Below the pieces are notes generated by a model. The model saw nothing but the letters and a program-made list of their open reading frames with translations. It did no database searches and was not told where the DNA came from. A stretch of DNA of 64,000 nucleotides, from contig DAOTUU010000003.1 in the NCBI GenBank assembly GCA_034436555.1, positions 72,432-136,431 of the forward strand. Reading direction: 5' to 3'. This document shows, piece by piece, positions 34,104 to 42,687 of this stretch (positions within the stretch are counted from its first letter, which is position 1; each line of letters begins with the position of its first letter). The stretch is from JAFMJV01 sp034436555. Lineage in GTDB: Bacteria > Chloroflexota > Limnocylindria > Limnocylindrales > CSP1-4. Made by a program: the position numbers and the translations under genes.

Positions 34104-34571
34104 GTGCCCCGCGTCCGGACCATGCGCCACCTCGGCCTGCTCGCGGCGTGCGCGACGCTGCTCGCTGGCTGCTACAACCTGGCACAGCCCTCATTCCACC
34201 CCGGCAACGCCCGCCAGCTGCTGACCGCCATCGCCCGTCGCGGCGTCGAGGCACGCGCGATGGTCGGCGATTCGGCATGCCAGGACCCATCGCTCATCGA
34301 GAACGCGATCCACCTGACCACGACCGTCGCCAGCGACCCGGTGCCGCGCGACGTCTGGATCTACGCGTTCCGGGCCAAGGGATGGGATGCCACCAAGGCC
34401 GCCGTGGACGCCTGCCAGGCGGAGTACGCCACGGCGAACGCGGGCGCCACCATCACCCGTCTGGACATCCCGGTCTATCGCGCCTTCGGCGCCGACTGGT
34501 CACAGGAGCTGACCGCGGCCGTCACGGATGGGCTCACGGAGGCCTCCACGATGGGCCTGCCCGGCCAGTAG
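34104..34571 (+). CDS. Small lipoprotein, unknown function
   Basis: A 155-residue secreted lipoprotein. After a basic start (PRVRTMRHLG) comes a hydrophobic stretch ending in the lipobox L-A-G-C at about residues 20-23, so Cys23 would be lipidated. The mature part contains two further cysteines (DSACQDP and VDACQAE) that could form a disulfide. GTG 34104 is chosen from the -10 spacing; ATG in MRHLG is an alternative that still keeps the lipobox. Its stop codon TAG forms the first bases of the next gene's -10 hexamer. I do not recognise a family. Confidence 0.8.
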   Translation: MPRVRTMRHLGLLAACATLLAGCYNLAQPSFHPGNARQLLTAIARRGVEARAMVGDSACQDPSLIENAIHLTTTVASDPVPRDVWIYAFRAKGWDATKAAVDACQAEYATANAGATITRLDIPVYRAFGADWSQELTAAVTDGLTEASTMGLPGQ

Positions 34572-34574
34572 CAT
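34569..34574 (+). promoter_or_regulatory. -10 element of the acyl-CoA synthetase gene (leaderless)
   Basis: TAGCAT, then 7 nt, then GTG at 34582. The TAG is also the stop codon of the upstream lipoprotein gene. Confidence 0.5.
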
Positions 34575-34581
34575 GGGGCGG

Positions 34582-36588
34582 GTGAACGGAGCCGACCGCT
34601 GGCCGATCTTCGGCCGCGATGCCGACGGGGTCGCGTGGCGCCCCTCCCCCGAGCTACTGGCGGAGAGCCGCCTGGCCCGCTTCCTGCGGGCGACCGGCGA
34701 GCGGTCCCTCACGGCGCTCCAGGCCCGCGCCGCAGCCGATCCGGCATGGTTCTGGGGCGCGGCCGCCGCGGACATCGGGGTGCCCTGGCAGCGTGAGCCA
34801 CGCCAGATCCTGGATGCGTCCGGCGGGCCCGAATGGACCCGCTGGTGGACGGGCGGGGCCTTCAACCACGCCGCTGCCGCGGTGGACCCTCGGGCGGCAC
34901 GCGACCCGGACGGCCACGCGCTCACGTGGGAGGGCGAGGACGGGGACGTCCGTCGCATCACGAACGTGGAGCTGAAGGCGGCGGTCGACCGCGCCGCCGG
35001 CATGCTCCGATCGCACGGGGTCGCTGGCGGCGACCGCGTGGGCATCTACCTCCCGTTCGTGCCGGAGACCGTGATCGCGGTGCTCGCGCTGGGCCGCATC
35101 GGGGCGATCCACACGCCCATCTTCTCGGGCTACGGCGCACCCGCGGTGGCCAGCCGCCTGGCGGACTGCGGCGCGCGCCTGCTGATCACCGCGGACGGCT
35201 TCCTGCGGCGGGGCAGCGTCGTGCAACTCAAGCAGGTCGCGGACGAGGCTGTGGCGCTGACCCCCTCCGTGGAGCGCGTGCTGGTCGTCCGGCGCATGGG
35301 CGAGCGGATGCCGTCGCCGGCTCCGTGGGACGTCGTCCGCGACCGCTGGTGGGATGAGGCCCTCGCCGATCCCGCGGTGGTGCCCGTCGCCGAGGCGCCG
35401 CTCACCGATCCCGAGTCGCCCTGCATGATCATCTACACCTCGGGCACCACGGGCCGGCCCAAGGGCGCCGTCCACCCACACGGTGGGTTCCCCCTGAAGG
35501 CCGCCCAGGACCTGGCCCACACGTTCGACCTGCGATCCGGCGACCGCCTGTTCTGGCTCACCGACCTGGGCTGGATGATGGGCCCGTGGGCGATCTGCGG
35601 CGCGCTGCTGCTGGGCGCCAGCCTGGTGATCTACGAGGGTGCGCCGGACCATCCGGGCCCCGACCGGGTCTGGTCGATCGCGTCGCGCCACGGGGTGACG
35701 CACCTGGGCCTCTCCCCCACCGTGGTTCGGGCGCTCATGGGCCACGGCACCGACCCTGTCCGGGCGCACGACCTGCGATCGATCCGGGTGCTGGGCTCCA
35801 CGGGCGAGCCCTGGAACCCGGACCCCTGGCGCTGGTTCTTCGACGAGGTGGGCGGTGGACGCGCGCCGCTCATCAACTACAGCGGCGGGACGGAGGTGTC
35901 CGGGGGCATCGTGGGCAGCAACGTGCTGACGCCCATCAAGCCCGCCGGGTTCGGCGGTCCGAACGTGGGCTGCGCGGCGGACGTCATCGACGCGACCGGC
36001 GCGCCGGTGCGCGGCGAGGTGGGTGAGCTGGCCATCCGCGCACCGCTGCCGGGCATGACCCGCGGCTTCTGGAACGACAGCGAGCGCTACCTGGACGCCT
36101 ACTGGCGACGCGTGCCGGGCACCTGGGTGCACGGCGACTGGGCGGTCATCGACCCCGACGGCCACTGGTTCATCCAGGGTCGCTCCGACGACACGCTCAA
36201 GATCGCGGGCAAGCGCGTCGGGCCGGCGGAGGTGGAGAGCGCCGCGGTGGCGCATCCGTCCGTCCTGGAGGCCGCGGCGATCGGCGTCCCCCATGACATC
36301 AAGGGCGAGGTCATCGTCCTGTTCGTGGTGCTGCGCCGAGGCGAGGTGGGCGACGAAGCGCTGCGCGCGTCGATCGGGGCGCGAGTCGCTTCGGAGATGG
36401 GTAAGGCGCTCCGACCCGAGGCGATCCATTTCGTTCGCCAGCTGCCCAAGACGCGGAGCGGCAAGGTGATGCGTCGCGTGGCGCGCGCCGTCTACCTGGA
36501 TCGGGACCCGGGGGATCTCTCGGCGCTGGAGGACCCGCTCGCGGTCGAGGCGATCCGCGCCGTCGCGCTGGAGCCCGCCGGCGACTGA
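34582..36588 (+). CDS. Acyl-CoA synthetase (acetyl-CoA synthetase-like)
   Basis: A 668-residue AMP-forming acyl-CoA synthetase: carboxylate + ATP + CoA to acyl-CoA. It has the N-terminal ACAS_N-like region (DPAWFWGAAAADIGVPWQRE), the P-loop IIYTSGTTGRPKGAVHPHGG, INYSGGTEVSGGIV, WAVIDPDGHWFIQGRSDDTL with the hinge region KIAGKRVGPAEVE, and the catalytic lysine in LPKTRSGKVMRRVARAVYL. Length and motifs fit acetyl-/propionyl-/acetoacetyl-CoA synthetase relatives; the acid is not predictable. The start GTG (VNGADRWPIFG) follows a TAGCAT hexamer by 7 nt; the upstream ATG at 34573 would overlap that hexamer. Confidence 0.9.
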   Translation: MNGADRWPIFGRDADGVAWRPSPELLAESRLARFLRATGERSLTALQARAAADPAWFWGAAAADIGVPWQREPRQILDASGGPEWTRWWTGGAFNHAAAAVDPRAARDPDGHALTWEGEDGDVRRITNVELKAAVDRAAGMLRSHGVAGGDRVGIYLPFVPETVIAVLALGRIGAIHTPIFSGYGAPAVASRLADCGARLLITADGFLRRGSVVQLKQVADEAVALTPSVERVLVVRRMGERMPSPAPWDVVRDRWWDEALADPAVVPVAEAPLTDPESPCMIIYTSGTTGRPKGAVHPHGGFPLKAAQDLAHTFDLRSGDRLFWLTDLGWMMGPWAICGALLLGASLVIYEGAPDHPGPDRVWSIASRHGVTHLGLSPTVVRALMGHGTDPVRAHDLRSIRVLGSTGEPWNPDPWRWFFDEVGGGRAPLINYSGGTEVSGGIVGSNVLTPIKPAGFGGPNVGCAADVIDATGAPVRGEVGELAIRAPLPGMTRGFWNDSERYLDAYWRRVPGTWVHGDWAVIDPDGHWFIQGRSDDTLKIAGKRVGPAEVESAAVAHPSVLEAAAIGVPHDIKGEVIVLFVVLRRGEVGDEALRASIGARVASEMGKALRPEAIHFVRQLPKTRSGKVMRRVARAVYLDRDPGDLSALEDPLAVEAIRAVALEPAGD

Positions 36589-36679
36589 TCGCCACCCACG
36601 CCGCACCCCGTCGGACGCTCATCGGACGTCCGCCCATCAGCGTCTCCGGGTATCAGTCTCCAGAGCCCGGAGGATGGAC

Positions 36680-37576
36680 ATGAACCTGCGACCCCCTGCA
36701 CTGCGACCGTCCCGCCGACACCGCGCCGTGCGCGCCCTCGGCCTCGCGACCGCCCTCATCGGCGTGTCCGCCGGGTCCGCGCTGAGCGCCGACGAGTTCA
36801 CCATCAAGCTGCCCGCGTCGGTCCAGATCGAGACCAAGGAGAGGCCAGGCCCGAACGACCCGGACCGGTGCTGGGTCTACGCCTTCGCCCGCGTGCCCCA
36901 CATCCGCCTCGCCAAGGGGTATCGCGTGGCGGTGGACGACACGAGCAGCTTCAACAGGGACGCGATCTACAACGGTCCGCCGTTCCCCGACGACGACTTC
37001 CGGTACGGCGACGACTGGCCGGTGCCGCCGGATTTCCACCAGTTCGCGCTCTCGGGCGGCAGCACGGGCCAGGGATGCGCCCAGGCCATCCTCATGGTCG
37101 AGGGGCGGTGGGTCATCGTCAGCGCCCGCGTGAGCATGAAGCAGAAGTTCAGCGACCGATACAAGGAACCCTTCGAGGAGTGCCTGCGCCGTGCACCCAA
37201 GCCGCGCAGGCTGGCGGAGCCCATCGTCGTGGGCAAGCCTGGCGAGCCCATCGGCGTGCAGCGGGTGGGCAAGCAGGGGAAGGTGACGGTGACCGAGGAC
37301 GAGGCGGTGCTCGACTGGGAGAACACGGTCAAGCCCGAGTGGTGGGGCGACGGCGAGGCGCCCATGCTGATCAAGACCGACGCGAACGCGATCGCCCGGG
37401 TGGTTGATGGAGACGGCCGGGGCATCATCATCGGCCCCAACATGACCGTCCGGATCACCCCCGGAGAGCCCTTCCAGGTGGTGAAGCAGGGCAAGGGGTC
37501 GTTCGACAGCCTGAGCGGGGTCCGACCCATCACCGACGACGTCGACACGCCGAAGTGCACCATCGCCACCCAGTGA
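36680..37576 (+). CDS. Secreted protein, unknown function
   Basis: A 298-residue exported protein. The basic N-terminus (NLRPPALRPSRRHRAVRALG) and hydrophobic core lead to a probable signal-peptidase site after GSALSA. The mature part has four cysteines (CWVYAFAR; GCAQAILM; EECLRRAP; PKCTIATQ at the end) compatible with disulfides. The C-terminal third (DANAIARVVDGDGRGIIIGP, then VRITPGEPFQVVKQGKGSF) recalls FecR-like beta domains, only loosely. The ATG at 36680 is chosen because GGAGG lies 6 nt upstream; ATG 36674 overlaps that Shine-Dalgarno. No family recognised. Confidence 0.78.
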   Translation: MNLRPPALRPSRRHRAVRALGLATALIGVSAGSALSADEFTIKLPASVQIETKERPGPNDPDRCWVYAFARVPHIRLAKGYRVAVDDTSSFNRDAIYNGPPFPDDDFRYGDDWPVPPDFHQFALSGGSTGQGCAQAILMVEGRWVIVSARVSMKQKFSDRYKEPFEECLRRAPKPRRLAEPIVVGKPGEPIGVQRVGKQGKVTVTEDEAVLDWENTVKPEWWGDGEAPMLIKTDANAIARVVDGDGRGIIIGPNMTVRITPGEPFQVVKQGKGSFDSLSGVRPITDDVDTPKCTIATQ

Positions 37577-37683
37577 GGCCGGCATGGCCCACCTGATGCG
37601 GGCCGGGGGCTGGCGCACGAAGGTCGTGACCGGGCATCATCTGGGAGTCCCGGCCCCGGAACCGGGGCGGAGGTGCTCCGTCG

Positions 37684-40600
37684 ATGCCCCGTCAGCCCAC
37701 GCCCATCCCGCGTACGCGCCTCACGGATGCGCTCGCGGGCGCCCGGGTCGCCGTGGTCGAGGCGAGCGGCGGATACGGCAAGTCCACGCTCGCCCGGCTG
37801 CTGGCGGACGAGTTGGGCATCGCCATGGCGGTCGCGGAGCTGGCGCCCGAGGACACCGACGCACGAAGCCTCCTGGCACGCCTCCGCACGGGCCTCCGGG
37901 TGGGCGGACTGAGCGATCTCGCCGCCGCGCTCGGTGATCCGACCGCCGATCCGGGCCGGCTGGCCGATGACCTGGGTGTCGCGCTGGCACAGGAGCGGGA
38001 GCCGGTGCTCCTGGTGATCGACGATGCGCATCATCTTCACGATGCGGACAGCGAGGTCGTGCTGGACCGGCTCGTCGCCGCCGTGGCACCACCGCACAGG
38101 CTGGTGGTCCTGACACGACGCAGGCGGGACCTCCTGGCGCGGGTCGCCGACGGCCACGACGCGGTCCGGCTGGACGCCTCGGACCTGGCGTTCACGAGCG
38201 AGGAGGTGGCGAACCTGCTCCGGCGATCCGGGGTCGCCGACGGTGAGGGCCAGCGACCGGCGCCTGCCATCGACGCGATCCTGAGGGCCACGGCCGGCTG
38301 GCCCGCCGCGGTGGGTCTGCTGGTCGACGATGCCCCGCCCGATCCCGAGGCGCTGCTCGTCCCGGATGCCGATCGCGGGGCGCTGCTGGGCCGTCTGCTG
38401 GATGAACGACTGCGTCCGCTCGGTCCGGAGCGATCCCGGCTCGTGCGTGAGCTTGCGGTGCTGCCATGGCTGTCGCCCACGCTGGTCGCGGAGGCGACGG
38501 GGGATGACGGCCTGTTCGACGCCGTGCTGACCGGCGGGCTGCCGATGACGCCCGTGGCCGGCGGCAGGTGGCGCATCCCCGACCCGGTCCGTGAGCGACT
38601 CGCTGTCGCGCGACCGGACGGCGAGCTGGCGAGCCGCCTGGCCGCCACGCTGGCACGCCAGGAGGACCTCGAGACCGCGATCCGGCTGCTTGTCACGGCG
38701 GGCCGGCCCGATGACGCGGCGGGGCTGTTGGCCGACCTCCCGCCGCAGGTCGCGGAGCGACTCGACCTGCGCACGATGCGCGGCCTGGTCCGGGCGCTGC
38801 CGGACGCCTCGCTCGAGCGCCACCCACGCGCGTGGCTCCAGCTCGCGCGAGCGTGCGACGCTGCCGCCGACGGGACGACGCGCTCTGCCGCCCTGGAGCG
38901 CGCGGCGGCCACAGCGGCCGCCGCCCGCGACCCGCGATTCCGCAGGGAGCTGGATGCGGAGGTGGCCCGGGACCTGGCACGCGACGGCCGTGCGGACGAG
39001 GCGGAGGCGCTGGGCCGACGTGTGGCCGACGAGGCCGACGCGGACGAGAGCCTCACGCGGGTGCGGGCGCTGCATACGGTCGGGCGCGTGCTGGCATGGC
39101 GCGCCGATCCGGATTCGCTGATGGAGGCGGAGCGCCTGCTGGGCGACGTGGTGCAGCTGTATGGCGACCTGGGGATGCCCGGGTGGAGCGCCCATGCGGC
39201 GCTCTCCCTGGCGTATCACGTGCACCACCCGCGGGGTGAGGCGGGGCCGGCCCTGGCTCGCCTGAACGAAGCCCTGGCGTCCCTCAGCGGACGCCAGCGG
39301 CTGCGTGCGGTGCTGCTCACCTTCAAGGCGGAGATCCTCATCGCCACTGGGCGGGCCGGCGAGGCGATCGCGCCGCACGACGAGGCGCGGGTCACCGGGC
39401 GCGCCCTGGGTGACCGACGCGTGCTGGCGTACGTCGCGTGGAACGAGGCCCGGGCGGCGTCCCAGGCAGGCGACGCCACGCTGACGCTGGATCGCCTGGT
39501 CGAGACCGAGCGTCACCCCGGGGACTGGTTCGACCACATGACCGGCGTGGAGTTCCTGGCCGATGCCGCGGTGCTCGCGGACCGCGTGGGCGAGCGGGAG
39601 GTGGCGGCTCGCTGCCTGGAGCGGGCTCGCGCGCGGCGAGGCGAGGCGGACCAGGCGGTGACCATCGCCGAGGCGATGCTCGATGCCCGGACGGGGGACC
39701 CGGCCGCGGCGGAGGCTGCATTCGCGGCGCTCGACGGGAGCGCCCGCCTGGAGACCCGCGACCGATGGTGGCTGGCCCTGATGCGTGCATGGGCCGCCGT
39801 CCGGCGCGACGACCCGGCTGCCCCTCGGCTCGCTCGGGAGGCATTCGCGATGGCGGACGCGATCGACCCGGGCCTGCCGTTCGTGCGCGAGCCGGTCGTG
39901 GCGGCCGCGCTCCAGGAGCGGCTCGCGGGGGCCCTGCCGGTCCGCGCGCCATCGCTCGAGGTCCGGCTGCTGGGAACGTCGGGGCTGTGGAGCGACGGAC
40001 GACCCATGGACGTCCCGCCTGGCCGGCCCGCCGCGATCCTGGAGATGGTCGCGGTGGCCGGGTCGGTCGCCGCCGACGAGGTCATCGAGCGCCTCTGGCC
40101 GGAGGTGGATCCTGACACCGGCCGGTCCCGCCTGCGCAACACCCTCAACCGGCTGCGCGATGCGGTCGGGCCGGTCGTCGATCGCCGGGGCGAGGTGCTC
40201 CGACTGGCGGACGGGGTGACCGTGGACGCGGCCCGCTACGAGCGGGACGCGCGTGCCGCGATCGCCGCGCTGCGCGCAGCGGCTCGTGGCGCACCGACGC
40301 CCAGCGGCGATCGGGTCGGTCTGGCGCGCGCCGTGGATGCGGCACGATCCGCAGCCGGGCTGTACGCGGGGATGCTGCTCCCCGATCGGCCCTTCGACGA
40401 CTGGGCTGCGGAGGCACGGGAGCGCCTGGCGCGGCTCCAGATGGAGGTGGTCGACCGGCTCGCCGCGGTGGCGGAGCGGGACGGCGACGTGGACGAGGCG
40501 ATCCGGATGCGGCGCGACGGGATCGCCCTGGACCCGGACGACGAGGTGCGCTACGTGGCCCTGGCGCGCCTGCTCCTGGCCCAGGGCCGGCGGGGCTCCG

Positions 40601-40731
40601 CCCGAGCGGCGCTGGATGCGGGCGAGGCGTCCCTGCGCACGCTGGGCCTGCCGCCCACGGCGGAGATGGGGGCGTTGCGCGCCGCCATCGGACGGGCACC
40701 GGACGCGGGGCGCGCATCATCGGGGACATGA
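37684..40731 (+). CDS. STAND-type ATPase regulator with C-terminal SARP-like winged helix and BTAD domain
   Basis: A 1015-residue transcriptional regulator. The N-terminus is an AAA/STAND NTPase: VVEASGGYGKSTLARLLADE (Walker A) and PVLLVIDDAHHLHDADSEVV (Walker B), followed by MalT/LuxR-like helical sensor regions. A long TPR-like array spans about 330-750. From about 758 (SLEVRLLGTSGLWSDGRPMD) comes an OmpR/SARP-type winged helix (EVIERLWPEVDPDTGRSRLR, then NTLNRLRDAVG), then a bacterial transcriptional activation domain to the end. Most SARPs have this module at the N-terminus, so the order is inverted. GGAGG lies 10 nt before the ATG. It overlaps the next small gene by ATGA. Confidence 0.9.
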   Translation: MPRQPTPIPRTRLTDALAGARVAVVEASGGYGKSTLARLLADELGIAMAVAELAPEDTDARSLLARLRTGLRVGGLSDLAAALGDPTADPGRLADDLGVALAQEREPVLLVIDDAHHLHDADSEVVLDRLVAAVAPPHRLVVLTRRRRDLLARVADGHDAVRLDASDLAFTSEEVANLLRRSGVADGEGQRPAPAIDAILRATAGWPAAVGLLVDDAPPDPEALLVPDADRGALLGRLLDERLRPLGPERSRLVRELAVLPWLSPTLVAEATGDDGLFDAVLTGGLPMTPVAGGRWRIPDPVRERLAVARPDGELASRLAATLARQEDLETAIRLLVTAGRPDDAAGLLADLPPQVAERLDLRTMRGLVRALPDASLERHPRAWLQLARACDAAADGTTRSAALERAAATAAAARDPRFRRELDAEVARDLARDGRADEAEALGRRVADEADADESLTRVRALHTVGRVLAWRADPDSLMEAERLLGDVVQLYGDLGMPGWSAHAALSLAYHVHHPRGEAGPALARLNEALASLSGRQRLRAVLLTFKAEILIATGRAGEAIAPHDEARVTGRALGDRRVLAYVAWNEARAASQAGDATLTLDRLVETERHPGDWFDHMTGVEFLADAAVLADRVGEREVAARCLERARARRGEADQAVTIAEAMLDARTGDPAAAEAAFAALDGSARLETRDRWWLALMRAWAAVRRDDPAAPRLAREAFAMADAIDPGLPFVREPVVAAALQERLAGALPVRAPSLEVRLLGTSGLWSDGRPMDVPPGRPAAILEMVAVAGSVAADEVIERLWPEVDPDTGRSRLRNTLNRLRDAVGPVVDRRGEVLRLADGVTVDAARYERDARAAIAALRAAARGAPTPSGDRVGLARAVDAARSAAGLYAGMLLPDRPFDDWAAEARERLARLQMEVVDRLAAVAERDGDVDEAIRMRRDGIALDPDDEVRYVALARLLLAQGRRGSARAALDAGEASLRTLGLPPTAEMGALRAAIGRAPDAGRASSGT
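40715..40720 (+). promoter_or_regulatory. Possible -10 element inside the regulator gene
   Basis: CATCAT, then 7 nt, then ATG at 40728. It would give the small downstream gene its own leaderless transcript in addition to coupling by ATGA. The first base departs from the T seen in most other sites. Confidence 0.3.
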
Positions 40732-40943
40732 CGGTGTCGTTCCTGCTCCGACTGGTCCCCGACGAGCTGCGCCGCGGGCAGCTGGTCGGCCGCCTGCGCG
40801 TCGTCGCGACCGGGGAGGAGCGCACCTTCCGGAACGCCGGCGAACTGGCCATCGCCGCGGCCGATGTCCTGCCCTGCGAGCCGCGCGAGGACCCCGGTCG
40901 GCCGGACGGCCCGCGCGAAGAGGGGCCGTCGTCGCTCAGGTGA
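40728..40943 (+). CDS. Small protein, unknown function
   Basis: A 71-residue protein. The first 50 residues (TVSFLLRLVPDELRRGQLVG, then RLRVVATGEERTFRNAGELA) look like a compact beta-hairpin and helix fold, followed by an acidic/proline-rich tail. It is translationally coupled to the SARP-like regulator by ATGA and its 3' end overlaps the convergent PHP gene by 8 nt. I do not recognise a family. The 'regulatory hitchhiker' position suggests a partner of the regulator, which is inference. Confidence 0.65.
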   Translation: MTVSFLLRLVPDELRRGQLVGRLRVVATGEERTFRNAGELAIAAADVLPCEPREDPGRPDGPREEGPSSLR

Positions 40944-41823
40944 AGCGGGGCTGGGTCCAGGCCGCCAGGCCGTCCGAGTCGTCCACGCGGGCTCGCACGT
41001 AGCCCTCGTGTCCGGTGATCCGGTAGCGCGGCGACGGCCCATGCTGGAGGTCCAACAGCTGGCCGCCGCGGCCGATGAACCGGGTGGTGTAGTGCTGGTC
41101 GCCGCGCGTCGCGATGTCGATGGCCACCTCGCCGCCGTCCGTGGAGAGGTCCGCGAGCTCGCAGCCCGTGGTGGCATAGAACTCGCCCGCCTCCAGTCGT
41201 GTGAGCAACTCCGCCTCCTCGCAGCGCTCGGCACGGACCATCACCCAGCCGCGACCGGGGTTGCTATATGGCCTGCCCCACACCTGGAAGTGATGGGCGT
41301 CGTCGGTCGCGACCCCCCACAGCCGCCTGCCCATCGTGAGCACGATGTCCCACGCCTCGTCCATGCCCGGGCGGCCGGGTCGGCCCCAGTTGTTGACGTC
41401 CGGACCGCCGTTGAACACCTCGAACAGGGTCAGCCGCTCGAGGGCCGCCAGGTCAGCCGGTGACGCCTGCCACACGAAGTTGGGGTGATTGACGCTGGGC
41501 ACGCCACCCTGGGCGCGGATCGCGTCGATGTCCAGCTGGAGTGTCTCGCGCACGCTCTCCCCGAAGCGCGGCGGGATCGTGGCGGAGATGCCGAAGCCAT
41601 TCACATGGGCGGAGCCCGACGTCACCTCCTCGCCCCGGACCAGCAGCATGGCGCCTGCCGCGTGCTGGACGTCCTCGGGTCGGGTCAGCAGGTCATGGTC
41701 GGTGAGCGCCAGGAAGTCATAGCCCGCATCGCGGTACCAGGCGGCCACCACATCCGGCGGCGAGTCGCCGTCGCTGTTGGTGGTGTGCGTGTGGAGGTTG
41801 CCGCGAAACCATCGTCCAGCCAT
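40936..41823 (-). CDS. PHP-domain metal-dependent phosphoesterase
   Basis: A 295-residue PHP-superfamily phosphoesterase. Metal-site motifs are GNLHTHTTNSDGDSPP (HxH near residue 10 and downstream Asp), FLALTDHDLL, VRGEEVTS (glutamate), GVPSVNHPNFVW (histidine) and GVATDDAHHF (D-x-H). A short C-terminal beta domain (YRITGHEGYVRARVDDSDGL) follows the metal core, as in PHP proteins with a C-terminal Ig-like extension. The ATG (MAGRWFRGNLHTH) is supported by TATCGT 7 nt upstream. It is divergent from the TrmH-like gene with only 21 bp between start codons. Confidence 0.88.
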   Translation of the reverse strand: MAGRWFRGNLHTHTTNSDGDSPPDVVAAWYRDAGYDFLALTDHDLLTRPEDVQHAAGAMLLVRGEEVTSGSAHVNGFGISATIPPRFGESVRETLQLDIDAIRAQGGVPSVNHPNFVWQASPADLAALERLTLFEVFNGGPDVNNWGRPGRPGMDEAWDIVLTMGRRLWGVATDDAHHFQVWGRPYSNPGRGWVMVRAERCEEAELLTRLEAGEFYATTGCELADLSTDGGEVAIDIATRGDQHYTTRFIGRGGQLLDLQHGPSPRYRITGHEGYVRARVDDSDGLAAWTQPRFT

Positions 41824-41830
41824 GAGGGCG

Positions 41831-41836
41831 ACGATA
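41831..41836 (-). promoter_or_regulatory. -10 element of the PHP phosphoesterase gene (leaderless)
   Basis: TATCGT on the minus strand, then 7 nt, then ATG at 41823. It overlaps the opposing -10 by 4 bp. Confidence 0.55.
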
Positions 41837-41838
41837 CT
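41833..41838 (+). promoter_or_regulatory. -10 element of the TrmH-like gene (leaderless)
   Basis: GATACT on the plus strand, then 6 nt, then ATG at 41845. Confidence 0.5.
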
Positions 41839-41844
41839 CGCTCC

Positions 41845-42687
41845 ATGCACCAGTCGCCGGTCCTCTCCAGCAGCCACAACCCCCGGTTCCGCGCCGCACT
41901 CGCGCTGCGCGACGCCCGGGAGCGCCGATCGACCGGACGGCTGCTCATCGACGGGGGGCGCGAGATCGGGCGCGCGCTGGCCGCCGGCATCCGCCCGGTC
42001 GAGCTGTGGCTGGCACCCCCGCTGATTCGTGACGCCGAGGCGGCGCAGACGCTGGAGCGCGCCCGGGCGTCCGGCGTGGCGATCATCGCCGTCACCCCCG
42101 AACTCCTGGGGCGCCTCGCCTTCGGGGATCGGACCGACGGCCTGGTGCTGGTCGCGGAGGCGCCATCGGTCGCGCTGGGGGATCTGGTCCTGCCTCGCGA
42201 CCCCCTGCTCGGGGTCGTGGAGGCGTTGGAGAAGCCCGGCAACCTGGGCGCGATCGTGCGCTCCGCGGACGGCGCGGGCCTGGATGCCCTGGTCGTGGCG
42301 GACCCACGCTGCGACCCCTGGAATCCCAACTCCATCCGAGCCTCGATGGGCAGCGTGTTCTCGATGCCCATGGCCGTGTGCACCTCCGTCGAGGCGCGCG
42401 TGTTCCTGCGGGCGGCGGGCCTGCGCATCGTGGCGGCGCGCGTGGATGGATCGCATCCGTACACGGGGGTGGACCTCACGGGGCCCGTCGCGATCGTGCT
42501 CGGAGCGGAGGCCGAGGGTCTCAGCGACGCATGGTCCGGCGCGGACGTCCAGGCGACCCACATCCCGATGGCGGGCGTCGCAGACAGCCTCAACGTGAGC
42601 GTCAGCGCCGCGATCCTGTTCTACGAGGCGCGCCGCCAGCGCGGCGGCCCGGAGGTCAGACCTCGCCCAGCACCACGACCTGGTTGA
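41845..42687 (+). CDS. SpoU/TrmH-family RNA 2'-O-methyltransferase
   Basis: A 280-residue SPOUT-class RNA ribose methyltransferase. An N-terminal substrate-binding domain (NPRFRAALALRDARERRSTG and RLLIDGGREIGRAL) precedes the knotted catalytic domain with the three family motifs: VEALEKPGNLGAIVRSADGA (motif 1, with the Asn and Arg), PVAIVLGAEAEGLS (motif 2) and IPMAGVADSLNVSVSAAILF (motif 3). The target nucleotide cannot be predicted. The start ATG (MHQSPVLSSSHNP) is fixed by the -10 position; longer reading would cross the promoter. The 3' end overlaps the convergent SIS gene by 32 nt. Confidence 0.92.
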   Translation: MHQSPVLSSSHNPRFRAALALRDARERRSTGRLLIDGGREIGRALAAGIRPVELWLAPPLIRDAEAAQTLERARASGVAIIAVTPELLGRLAFGDRTDGLVLVAEAPSVALGDLVLPRDPLLGVVEALEKPGNLGAIVRSADGAGLDALVVADPRCDPWNPNSIRASMGSVFSMPMAVCTSVEARVFLRAAGLRIVAARVDGSHPYTGVDLTGPVAIVLGAEAEGLSDAWSGADVQATHIPMAGVADSLNVSVSAAILFYEARRQRGGPEVRPRPAPRPG

